From assembly GCA_045863575.1 (NCBI GenBank), contig BTUC01000001.1, forward strand, positions 3,693-67,692: 64,000 nt of DNA, in the 5' to 3' direction. Positions 9,701 through 17,575 of the stretch are shown piece after piece (within the stretch, counting starts at the first letter, position 1; every line of letters starts with the position of its first letter). The position numbers and the translations under genes are program-made. The notes under the pieces were generated by a model. It was not told the DNA's origin and made no database searches. It was given only the letters and a program-made list of their open reading frames with translations. This DNA is from JAAXZI01 sp045863575 (GTDB lineage: Bacteria; Planctomycetota; Phycisphaerae; UBA1845; PWPN01).

Positions 9701-9828
9701 CCTCCCAATGCACGGCCGCCGATTACGACCACGATTCCGATGTGGACAGCGGAGATTTCACGCTTCTTCAGCGGTGCTTCTCGGGTGAGCGGGTGCGCGC
9801 GGAGAAGGACTGTGAGAACCCATTCTGA
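6790..9828 (+). CDS. Secreted beta-propeller protein with BACON-like module and C-terminal dockerin-like doublet
   Basis: The 1012-residue protein starts with a signal peptide (about 1-25, ending LLAAE). Residues 26-260 form an Asp/Trp-rich beta-sandwich-like region. A second sandwich of carbohydrate-binding type follows at about 275-435 (LSNGDFEQGLEGW). Residues about 445-830 resemble a six-bladed glucose/sorbosone dehydrogenase propeller (GLTFDADGNIYISSH, GVNGLAVDPAGEWLYICSG, RPGAVKFPEEFHGRAFIARWG). A BACON-like Ig module (about 835-935) contains WLTVSPPTG. The last 70 residues hold two EF-hand-like loops (DTDHDGDVDQSDYG and DYDHDSDVDSGDF), each followed by F/LQxC and a second Cys. GGAGAG precedes the ATG. 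A role in binding or oxidising sugars outside the cell is inferred; no activity is shown by the sequence alone. Confidence 0.82.
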   Translation: MRYCASASVLPWVLVGLMAGPLLAAETVVWRDSLDGPYTPVNPTRDIHNPHSLGEPPWLADTEQNCTGSLPADWYAGFVHWHGTNGRHWGLTQDTSVKTEGSASLHLAYASFGATTADICDIYLGRKFPTVPGQRYVLRFDHKMDRMGEFWPPGAGDDYVPPREQGWCQYSVVLSGSLADMPGIEDYPPCHYDETTHTWCEGQPGCPCEHPLTRYIFYTDGQWHTYAYEFTATGTETAFVWDFRKNRVYPGDPAIAPGDGYHLDNIVLSTVDETGRNHLSNGDFEQGLEGWTAWTVSGSPVTDASSGAAMLSGSGFNGGLYQQVYTGGAGNVITVAGSWRGLPAEAQNPRAEVLVINANRLPADGADESDGSNQAFLAYRNDTSTGWDAPMPASSNLGAQSYRIAFTAVGNWATILLRAANDGNGSSTVFFDDIIVRSVPAPATLDNLPAGFTRRTLDLPFNHMVAMGQSPVSEDLYVVRNDGSSPLYRIDPDAPVLSAVKIADVASLAGLEFQNGAEGLTFDADGNIYISSHEGDIIKGTYAAGTDSFAWSQFLDLPEAEVGGWHGVNGLAVDPAGEWLYICSGTLKNETDSNWWQSTGRDGRILRCSLSTGLSAAQRLATVDTHVLGIRNSFDIVFRADGALFGLDNSPDPNIGCDYADEFNRIEPGRHYGWPHRYGSDLSGADNSFQCTVPPTGGEMWGEAMANHGPDGRPGFGQPGYQDGGVYFGVHPHSSPDGLTFYEPQRMRPGAVKFPEEFHGRAFIARWGQGGNPSVGHDVLSARLSPDDASYQCNTFLAGAGLSNPIDVLAATNGRLYVLDWGSNPSKLHEISYLPPDEPLITLDPKSLVRDVFLSENLSSDSFEVTNAGAAVLEYQINDDVEWLTVSPPTGTSWGAPVEHAITYDVAGLPVGTYAAEIEVTDPAAANSPQTLTVTLQVRTVAPDTDHDGDVDQSDYGFLQACYSGPGIAPASQCTAADYDHDSDVDSGDFTLLQRCFSGERVRAEKDCENPF

Positions 9829-9921
9829 GGTCGCGATGCAATGCCACCCCCGGCCGCTCAGACCGGTGTGCCGGCCGCCGCGAAAAGCCTCGTACGAAGC
9901 GTGCGCCTGCATCCGGATCGC

Positions 9922-12900
9922 CTATTCGACCCGCAGTTCGTGGGCACCCGGAGCCGGCCCGGCCATGCGGAAGAATCCACCACCCAGAGATTCTGCCAGA
10001 ACCGGCGCACCGCCGACAGTGATGTCCGGATCGCCCTTCGGCCAGTAGATCGTCAACGCGACGCTCCGCGTGGAGCGCAGAGATTCCGGCGCCACCAGCA
10101 ACGCGGATATCCGGCCGTCTGTTTCGCTGAATTCCTGCGGAGTACAGATATCGGTATCCACCAGCCGGCACTGATCCGACCGCCAGACGCGGACAACCGC
10201 GGGACCGCAGAGCGGCGAGTCAACGGGGTTCTGCCGCACGATCTCATATCCAGCAAGGGCCTCACCCAGCGTGAGGACGGAGCTGTTCTCGACGCAATAC
10301 AGTCCCGGTTCCGAGATGGCCATGTCCTTCGTGACCATGCGAATCATTCCCGCCTCGATCAGACCCGGCTCCACGTCGAGCCAGCGGTGAATCAGGCGTC
10401 GGATGGCCGAATCCACCGGTCCGCCAGCCGCCGCCTCCTCGGGCAGCGTCTCCGGAAAGCCGGCCAGACAAAGAACGCGTGACTGGCAACGGGGGCGCCC
10501 CCCCACCGCTCCGATGATCGCGCCGTCATCAGCCTGAATCAGCTCGAAGCCCGGCGTGTCGCGCCCAACCACCGCGTCCGCGACGCTCATCCGGGCGCGG
10601 ATCCCCGGCAGCACCTCTGCCGTCTTCTGGACGAGCCGAGTCCCGGCGGGCGTGACCGGGAGCACCTCACCCAGTGACGCGTCAATCTGCTTCGATAACC
10701 GACCCCCAACCGGGCCCCACAGTCTGCTGACCCCGGTGAGGACGAGCACGCGCTTGCCGCGACAGCCGTTCAGAAGAAAGGCATGCAGCTTCTCTTCGGC
10801 CGCCCGGTCGGCCCAGGCCGTGAAGATCACCACCCGGTCATAGTGCTCAGCCTGATCGAGGTCATTGAGCAGGAAGAAGTCCGCCCCCAACTCCCCGAGT
10901 GCCCACACCAGCCTCCCGCCGGTGCCGAACTGCGCCGCCGCCTCCTTGGCCTGAAGCGGCGTAGCGAAGGCAGAGGGCATGAAGCAAGCCACCCGCGCAC
11001 GCCTGGCGCTAAAGTGCTCTTCGGGATCATCGCGGTAGGCATTCCACAGCATCAACTGGTTGCGCACGCGGGCGACGTGCTCGCGCGAGTCGGCCATGCT
11101 GTAGTGGGTGAACTCGCCCTTGTACATATCGCAGAAGAAGGCCACGCTGGGCACGCGGAAGCGCATCAGTCGGATCATGGAGTCGTACAGCGCAAACGGG
11201 AACATCGCATCCGCCGAGCCGCTGCCGGGATGAAACTCGTTGGCCACGGCCCGCTTGCCGGCCAGCCGGGCCTTGTTGGCCACCAGGCTCATGACGTGAT
11301 CGGCATACCAGGCGTGATAGGCCGAGCTGCGGATCCCCAGCCAGACGAAAGGCTCCGGCGACCCTTCCTTCCCGCGGAGCCGATAGCCGGCCCGCGCCTC
11401 CTTGTAGAAATCGACGCATTCAAGCCGCACCCGACCGCCGGCCTCGATGCGGGGATCGAGCCAGTGCAGCCGGTCGCCCTCGACGGGCGCGCCCGGGGCG
11501 GGTTCCGCTACCAGGCGCAGCCAGACGCGTCGTCCTGCCCAGGCTGACAGGTCCACTTCGACGGGCACAAACTCGTTGCCCGCGCCGACCTCCAGCAACC
11601 GCCGGCTGGCAGCATCGGGCTTGTCGAGATCCTCAATGAGCTCGATTCGGGCGAGCTGCCCCGGCCGTCCGTCCGCGCGAATCCAGGTCTTGAAACACAC
11701 CCGCGGCGTCTGCGCGGACGCGGGCTTCACCGATCCCGGCGCCGGCAGCAGGACACGGCAGGCCACTTCGGCGCGGCCGGTCATGTTCCGGTACGGCGGC
11801 GTCAGGCGCAGACCGAACCGGTAGGCGCCCTCATGCGGCGCACCGCGCAGCTCAATCCGGCAGCCGCTGTCGTGAGGATCGCTGTTGTGAAACCCGCCGC
11901 CGCAGTAGAAGGTCACACCCGCCGCGTCGCCCAGATCGAGGTAGTTGAGGTCGTACGACATGCGCGGATCGGCGAGACTTCGCAGCAGCCGAGGCGTCAC
12001 CTTGTGACCCGGGTCGCCCTGGCGAAACAGCGCGATGCGGCCGGCTTCGCAGTCACGGATGAGCTTGCACCGGAACGGCGTGAGCACGTGCTCGAACCAG
12101 TCGGTCTTACGGTTCTGAGGTTGGGCCACCGCCGCCCAGGAATCGAAGCTCACGCCGAAGTCGCCGTTAAACGTGATGCCGTCCCCGTTCGTGTCGCGGT
12201 CCGGAGATGCGTCGGCGTACTCGCCCGTCAGCCATTCCAGGAACTCCGTCCGCGTGGGCTCGGATACGCCCAGGGCATCGTATATCTTTTCGTTGTGTCC
12301 CGTGTAGCCGGGCGTGCCGAACGAGGTATGCGGTTCACTGCCGTCGTTCCATCCCAGCAGGTAGAAGCGGTCGGCAAAGCTGCGCGTGCGGTCGAGGATG
12401 ACGCCCCGGGCACTGTTCCATTGCTCCGAATCGCGCCCCAGTGGGATGGCCGGCTGATCTACGCCCATCCAGGGCACACCGGCCGATTCGCAGCGGTCCA
12501 CCTGGTCGGCGCGCGGCTCGATCTGCACGAAGTCGAACGACTCGCGCACCTCGCGCAACCGCTGGGCGTTCGTGCGGGAATCGGCACCCACAAAGTAGAA
12601 GAACACGCCCAGCAGTGGGCGCAGCCCATCCGCGGTGGCGTAAACGTTCTCCGGCGTCAGCCCGGCCCTCCAACGTGCCATCCGCGCCCGGTACGGCTCC
12701 GCGCGCGCATCAGGGGCCGTGACCTGGAAGCGCAGCCGCACCTGCCGTGCCCCCTGCGGGATGGGCATCAATCCGTCAGCGGGAGCCGGCACGGCCAGGC
12801 CGTCAACCGTCAGCGACCGGAGCTGCCCGTCGAACCGCGGCAGACGCCAGAACATGCCGCCCGGCGGGTTCGCATCGCCGGTCATGCTCAGCTCGATTTC

Positions 12901-15900
12901 GCCTTTGTCCGCCTGGCTGGTCAATCGAAATCCGATACGCCCGAAGTGAGTCAGCGCGCGTTCGACCTCGACGCGCTGGCCGTGGGCAAGCCACTGCTCC
13001 GGCACGCCGGCGGCCAGGTGCAGGGCGTCGCCCACCTCGCGAACGAGCATGTCGCGCACGAGGCTGACATACTCAGCCGAGGCCCACCCGTGCGGAATGT
13101 CACCACCGAGAAACAACTTCGAACGTCCGTCGGCCACCTCCGCCCACCCATACACGCCTGGGGCCGACTGGTTGTCCAGCGTCCAGCGGAGCATCTTGAA
13201 GGCGCGATCGATCTGCCCCAGGTTGAGATAGCAATGGGCCAGTTCCAGCGTGGCGTACGGCCACGGCTGGCCGGCGTGCCAGTAACCGCCGTCGCGCGGG
13301 GCGATCTGCGTTTCCCAGTAGACGTCAAACGCGCGGCGAATGAGCGGATCGTCCGGCTCAAACGCGCCGCCCGGCCAGATGGCCGGACTCGTACCGCGAG
13401 CCCGACCCGAGGCCGAGGTGCTCTCAGGAGCAACCGGGATGAAGTCGATCCTTTCCTTGGCCATCACCGCCCGGATGGATTCCAGCGTGGAGCCGTGCAA
13501 CTCCTCCAGCAGCGTGCGGATCTCAGCCGCGGCCGGCTCCTGCCCGAGCTCACGGGCGGCATAGAGTGCATCCTGAAGACCGCGGATGCACCAGAAATCA
13601 TCCCAGTAATGATGCCAGGTGTGCGGGCCCAGGTCCTCGGCCGATACGCTGGGCGTCAGGATCCCCCACAAGGGCGTGCCTCTGTTCTCGTCGGTCATCC
13701 CATCGCGGCGGATCTTGCCGATGAAGCGGGCTCCTCGCAGAATATTCGAGAAGTACCGCTCCAGCCAGGCACGGTCTTTCGTGACGCGGTACACCTGCAC
13801 GAAAGAATAAATGGCCTGGCCCTGGGCATCCCATTCTTTGGGACCGCCGGGCCCCATGGAGGGAAACTCGCCCGATTCCTTCTGGAACCGGGGCCACAGC
13901 TCGGTCGCCTTGCGTGCCGTCTCGACCAGGCCCGCGCGGAGGCAGGCGTCAATGAGGTAGGCCGCGTCGCGCGTCCAGAACGCGTTGTAGGCAAAACTGC
14001 CGGGAATGAGTGAATCGCCGTCCTGAAGTACGAGCATGTAGGCCAGCGAGGCATAGAACGCCTCCTCGGCATCGGCATCAGGCAGCCGCACCCGAATTGC
14101 CTCGTCCTGGTACAACCGCTTCCATCGATCGCGGGTCGTGTTGAAGGCCTTCTTCCATTCCAGCCGCCGTAGCGCGGCCGCATGATCGCCAGGTGCGGGG
14201 CCGGCATTCTGCCGGTCATTCGGTTCTAGCCCGACCACCGGCACTACGAACTCGAACGTCTCCGACTTGCCCACGGCCAATGACATCGCGAACTGCATCG
14301 CCCCGCTGGCCAGGCCGGCGCCGTCATAAACCTCGTGGCTGGCGGGCAGCACGCCGCGGGCCGCGTACTCGCAGATATCGGCTCCGCCCACCAGGGTGCA
14401 GGCCCCGAACCCATCCGGGCGGCGCAGCGACACAAGCCCGAGCATGCCATTCACCGTCACCGCGTCCGACTCGGGCAAATAAGCCAGCTCGTGCACGGGC
14501 TCATAACCGCGGTTGAACGCGTAATGCTCGCGGGGGATGGAGTAGGGCCGGACGGCCACAAACAGCCGCACGCGCGCGTCACGATTGCTGGTGTTGCGCA
14601 CCTCGCAGCGATAGAAGGCCAGATCGCGTGGCTCGCCTGCCACTTTCTCCCGGCCGACAAATAACAGGGTCTCCACCTGCGCCGGCCCGGCCCGCCAGGC
14701 AGATTTCGGAAACGGATAGCGGCCATCCTCGAGCCGCCATTCGATGGCCTCGAGCGGCAGCCGTTCGCCGGCGTGCAGAAGTCCCGTGGATTCATCGTAG
14801 ACCCAGGCCGTAACGCTGTAGGAGCGGTTGGACGGACTGAAGGAGCCATCCGGAGCAGCGAATCCCTCCTCTGTACTTCCGGGACTTCCGACGATCGTGT
14901 GTGTGGACCCGCGACCTGTCGCCCAGCCGGGCAGGATCAGTCCCGGCTCCGCCCGGGCCAGCGCCGTCACCGCGCTCCAGTCCTGGCTGAAGATCAGCGC
15001 CCGCCGGTCAGCGGCCAGCATCACCGGCGAGCGGATACCGCTCCTGGACTTGTCCTCGCATTTCACCCGCACGACCAGCAGGTTGGGCTTGTCCGGCCGC
15101 ACGGCGCGGGTCAGCTCATACAGCGTGTCGCCCTTGGCCGGCGTGCTCTCTTCGCGTGCGTCCTTGAAACGGGCAAACTCCGGCGGATGGGAAAAACCAT
15201 GGCTGGCAACCAGTTGGCCGTTGAGGTAGACAGCACGGGCCCCGTGGATCGATGGCACCCGCAACCAGATCGGCTCCTGGCGCCAATCCACGGGCAGCTC
15301 AACCGGCAAGCGATACCATGCCTCCCCGGCGTAGTCCTTGACCTCCGGCCAGCCCTTCCATCCGTCACCTTGAAGGGAGCGCACGCTCCAGGCCGAATCA
15401 TCGAAGCTTTCCGAGAACCAACTCTCGGCCAAGCCCCGCCCGTCCGGATCTGTACGGAAGCGCCAACCGCTCTCCAGGGGCAGCCGCAACGGCTCCCAGT
15501 TGAGCGACCGTTTGTCGTCGGTCAGCATCACGCGGCCGGTAAGGCCTCCCTCACCTCCGCGATCCACCACGCGCAAGGCCAGGACATTGGCCTCGCCGGG
15601 CCGCAGGAAGGAGGTCACTCCCATGGCGGTTGAGGTCCTTCGGCGATGCTCCTTCTCGTGATAGCTGCGCACGGATTGGCCGTTGATATAAAGATCGTAA
15701 CCGTCGTCAACGCTCTCGATCCCCAGGTACACGGGCCGACCGGCCCACTCAGGAGGCAGTGAAATCCCGCGCCGGTACCAGGCGGCGCCATCGAGCTGTT
15801 CATGTCCCTGCTGTTCCCACGGCCTGCCGGCATCGATGGGCGTCCAGGCCGCATCGTCGTGGTCGGAGACGAACCACTCCTGGGTCCGGCCCGCGTCCTG

Positions 15901-16026
15901 TGCGTCGACCCGGAACTTCCACCCGCGGGTGAGATCCAGCCGCGCCGCCCCTGCCGGTGCACACTGGGCCAGGACCATGCCGATACCACCTGCAACCATC
16001 AAACGGAATTCACGCCGTACAGTCAT
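9922..16026 (-). CDS. Giant secreted multi-module glycoside hydrolase
   Basis: The protein has 2034 residues. After a signal peptide (about 1-29) come two jelly-roll domains like GH2 sugar-binding domains (about 30-170 and 175-345, with LYINGQSV and VYLNGQLV). A beta-rich linker is followed by an (alpha/alpha)6-type six-hairpin region (about 640-1000: GSFAYNAFWTRDAAYLIDACLRAGL, EFPSMGPGGPKEWDAQGQ, HYWDDFW). A second half from about 1140 looks like a TIM barrel of the beta-galactosidase clan (LLGVFFYFVGADS, GWNDGSEPH, VANEFHPGSGSADAMF). Near 1730 a GATase-like fold (YDRVVIFTAWADRAAEEKLHAFL) resembles the trimerisation domain of GH42 enzymes. The start at 16026 has CTGGAGAAGTG in front. Two catalytic-type folds in one chain suggest cleavage of two linkages. 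The substrate is unknown. Confidence 0.8.
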   Translation of the reverse strand: MTVRREFRLMVAGGIGMVLAQCAPAGAARLDLTRGWKFRVDAQDAGRTQEWFVSDHDDAAWTPIDAGRPWEQQGHEQLDGAAWYRRGISLPPEWAGRPVYLGIESVDDGYDLYINGQSVRSYHEKEHRRRTSTAMGVTSFLRPGEANVLALRVVDRGGEGGLTGRVMLTDDKRSLNWEPLRLPLESGWRFRTDPDGRGLAESWFSESFDDSAWSVRSLQGDGWKGWPEVKDYAGEAWYRLPVELPVDWRQEPIWLRVPSIHGARAVYLNGQLVASHGFSHPPEFARFKDAREESTPAKGDTLYELTRAVRPDKPNLLVVRVKCEDKSRSGIRSPVMLAADRRALIFSQDWSAVTALARAEPGLILPGWATGRGSTHTIVGSPGSTEEGFAAPDGSFSPSNRSYSVTAWVYDESTGLLHAGERLPLEAIEWRLEDGRYPFPKSAWRAGPAQVETLLFVGREKVAGEPRDLAFYRCEVRNTSNRDARVRLFVAVRPYSIPREHYAFNRGYEPVHELAYLPESDAVTVNGMLGLVSLRRPDGFGACTLVGGADICEYAARGVLPASHEVYDGAGLASGAMQFAMSLAVGKSETFEFVVPVVGLEPNDRQNAGPAPGDHAAALRRLEWKKAFNTTRDRWKRLYQDEAIRVRLPDADAEEAFYASLAYMLVLQDGDSLIPGSFAYNAFWTRDAAYLIDACLRAGLVETARKATELWPRFQKESGEFPSMGPGGPKEWDAQGQAIYSFVQVYRVTKDRAWLERYFSNILRGARFIGKIRRDGMTDENRGTPLWGILTPSVSAEDLGPHTWHHYWDDFWCIRGLQDALYAARELGQEPAAAEIRTLLEELHGSTLESIRAVMAKERIDFIPVAPESTSASGRARGTSPAIWPGGAFEPDDPLIRRAFDVYWETQIAPRDGGYWHAGQPWPYATLELAHCYLNLGQIDRAFKMLRWTLDNQSAPGVYGWAEVADGRSKLFLGGDIPHGWASAEYVSLVRDMLVREVGDALHLAAGVPEQWLAHGQRVEVERALTHFGRIGFRLTSQADKGEIELSMTGDANPPGGMFWRLPRFDGQLRSLTVDGLAVPAPADGLMPIPQGARQVRLRFQVTAPDARAEPYRARMARWRAGLTPENVYATADGLRPLLGVFFYFVGADSRTNAQRLREVRESFDFVQIEPRADQVDRCESAGVPWMGVDQPAIPLGRDSEQWNSARGVILDRTRSFADRFYLLGWNDGSEPHTSFGTPGYTGHNEKIYDALGVSEPTRTEFLEWLTGEYADASPDRDTNGDGITFNGDFGVSFDSWAAVAQPQNRKTDWFEHVLTPFRCKLIRDCEAGRIALFRQGDPGHKVTPRLLRSLADPRMSYDLNYLDLGDAAGVTFYCGGGFHNSDPHDSGCRIELRGAPHEGAYRFGLRLTPPYRNMTGRAEVACRVLLPAPGSVKPASAQTPRVCFKTWIRADGRPGQLARIELIEDLDKPDAASRRLLEVGAGNEFVPVEVDLSAWAGRRVWLRLVAEPAPGAPVEGDRLHWLDPRIEAGGRVRLECVDFYKEARAGYRLRGKEGSPEPFVWLGIRSSAYHAWYADHVMSLVANKARLAGKRAVANEFHPGSGSADAMFPFALYDSMIRLMRFRVPSVAFFCDMYKGEFTHYSMADSREHVARVRNQLMLWNAYRDDPEEHFSARRARVACFMPSAFATPLQAKEAAAQFGTGGRLVWALGELGADFFLLNDLDQAEHYDRVVIFTAWADRAAEEKLHAFLLNGCRGKRVLVLTGVSRLWGPVGGRLSKQIDASLGEVLPVTPAGTRLVQKTAEVLPGIRARMSVADAVVGRDTPGFELIQADDGAIIGAVGGRPRCQSRVLCLAGFPETLPEEAAAGGPVDSAIRRLIHRWLDVEPGLIEAGMIRMVTKDMAISEPGLYCVENSSVLTLGEALAGYEIVRQNPVDSPLCGPAVVRVWRSDQCRLVDTDICTPQEFSETDGRISALLVAPESLRSTRSVALTIYWPKGDPDITVGGAPVLAESLGGGFFRMAGPAPGAHELRVE

Positions 16027-16209
16027 CACTTCTCCAGGTAATAAAGGAGTCTCGTTGCATCCGGCATTACTGTCCATGAATTCAAGCGATTTGCCAACAG
16101 AACTTGTTCCGCTTCCAGTTGATCAGTGCCGCAGCAGCCGGCATGGAGACCGATGCCACAGACACGGAGGTGGTCTGCCGAATGAAGCACCAGCCGGATG
16201 GTGTTGCCG

Positions 16210-16252
16210 GTTACTCGATTAACCTCGAAAAGTCTTCAGTTAATCGAGTAAC
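16210..16252. promoter_or_regulatory. Twin LacI-type operator-like palindromes
   Basis: GTTACTCGATTAAC (16210-16223) and GTTAATCGAGTAAC (16239-16252) are exact inverted copies. Each is also a near-palindrome with a central CG (six of seven half-site positions match), as in many LacI-family operators. Their centres are 29 bp apart, close to three helical turns. They lie between the divergent glycosidase (start 16026) and PEP-CTERM gene (start 16452), about 185 bp and 200 bp from the respective starts. As one 43-bp inverted repeat they could also form a hairpin. Confidence 0.6.
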
Positions 16253-16333
16253 TCGACAGAGCGCAGTATCGGCCGGAATGGTTGTCGTGTGCGCCGGAGG
16301 GCGGGTTTCTCGATCAGATCAGCCAGTTCTTCA

Positions 16334-16361
16334 TTGACGGCAGAGTGCCGGATCGTACAAT
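16334..16361 (+). promoter_or_regulatory. Sigma-70-like promoter for the PEP-CTERM gene
   Basis: TTGACG (16334-16339) and TACAAT (16356-16361) are separated by 16 bp; each matches the consensus in five of six positions. It lies about 90 bp upstream of the start codon and about 80 bp downstream of the twin palindromes. Confidence 0.6.
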
Positions 16362-16451
16362 GGGAGTGACCCCATCGCGGAGTCCTTTCCATCACCGGGG
16401 GATCACTGGTGAGTCGCGATGATGATCTGGATAGAGGCAGGAGGAGAAGAA

Positions 16452-17309
16452 ATGAGCAACAACGTCTGCAAACTGATCGGTCTGACGCTGGCCGGTGTTT
16501 TCGCCGCTCCGGCGCTGGGCGCACCGCTCGCGAGCACTTCCTTTGAAGTGGCCGAAGGCTATCCCGCACCGCCGCCCGTTTACGACGTGCGCAGCAGCAG
16601 CCTGGTGCTGGCCGACGGCGCCGGATGGGGCACCAACACCTGGGCCGGTAACAACGGCGGTTCCACCTACACCTACATTGCCCGCGATGCATCCGCCTAC
16701 GACGGCGAGCAATACATGGTCCTGCACCGCGAGGAAGGCAGCGACAATCGCGAGATCCGTATCCGCCGCAAGTATGACACCTCGCTCATTCAGGACCAGA
16801 AGGTCACGTTGTCGCTGGCGTTCCGCATCGACGCCGAACGCACGACCCCGGATTACCTCGACAGCGCCTTCAACGTATACTTCGAGCGAGGCACATCCGA
16901 TAATCTGGGCGACGAGAACGTTCGCCTTGAATTCACCAAGGAGGGGGATATCAAGATCCGTTCCGAAGAGTTGGCTTCGACACTGACCGTAGGCCAGTGG
17001 GACGACCCCGGCCAACCCTACTACGCCCTCAACACCTGGGCGACGCTCTCCTTCGTGGTGGATCTGGCTACGCAGCGGGCCAGCTACTTCGTCAACGGCG
17101 AGTTCCTGGGCGACTATGAGTTCGACGACCTGCTCTCGGCCGGCGAAGAGTTGAACCAGATCCGGTTCAAGGGACCGCGGGCCTACAACGGCAGCCCGAA
17201 TGACGGCGTCTCCATCGACGCCGTCTCGCTGACGACGGTACCGGAGCCCGCCACGCTGGCCCTGCTGGTGCTGGGCGGCCTGCTGGCCCGCCGGCGCGGC
17301 CGAAAGTAG
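16452..17309 (+). CDS. PEP-CTERM sorting-domain protein, paralogue of the next gene
   Basis: The 285-residue exported protein has a signal peptide ending near ALGAPLA. One beta-rich domain of about 235 residues (TSFEVAEGYPAPPPVYDVRS, GWGTNTWAGNNGG, FNVYFERGTSDNLGDENV, QIRFKGPRAYNGSPNDGVS) is followed by the sorting tail VPEPATLALLVLGGLLARRRGRK. The PEP motif, hydrophobic helix and Arg cluster are expected to be processed by an exosortase, so the protein should end up in the envelope or extracellular matrix. AGGAGGAGAAGA sits just before the ATG at 16452; the 11 upstream codons of the longer frame were dropped. The next gene repeats the same domain. The domain looks like a lamin-G or lyase-like sandwich, but I do not recognise the family. 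Confidence 0.88.
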   Translation: MSNNVCKLIGLTLAGVFAAPALGAPLASTSFEVAEGYPAPPPVYDVRSSSLVLADGAGWGTNTWAGNNGGSTYTYIARDASAYDGEQYMVLHREEGSDNREIRIRRKYDTSLIQDQKVTLSLAFRIDAERTTPDYLDSAFNVYFERGTSDNLGDENVRLEFTKEGDIKIRSEELASTLTVGQWDDPGQPYYALNTWATLSFVVDLATQRASYFVNGEFLGDYEFDDLLSAGEELNQIRFKGPRAYNGSPNDGVSIDAVSLTTVPEPATLALLVLGGLLARRRGRK

Positions 17310-17575
17310 TCCAGGGGCGAATACAGAAGACACACTCGTGTGGCCCGCCCCCGCTTTCCGCGTGAGCGATCGGTGCGCCGCGGGGAACCACGCCCCAGGG
17401 TTAGATTTGACCACGGATGGCACGAGTCACTCAGATCGGGGAACCGAGCTCTGGAATCCTGGGGTCTGAGAAGCCAGTCGGTGTAATTGACGGTCAAGAA
17501 CGAGAACGCGGCCGGCGCGGGGCCGAACCGGCGCGGAGCCACCCTGAACCACCCGCTTGCATGGAGGAGTACACA

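Noticed and set aside
11833..14013. Plus-strand open frame of 726 codons inside the giant glycosidase gene
   Set aside because: No signal, no motif, low-quality composition; the minus-strand frame has continuous domain content and a ribosome-binding site.
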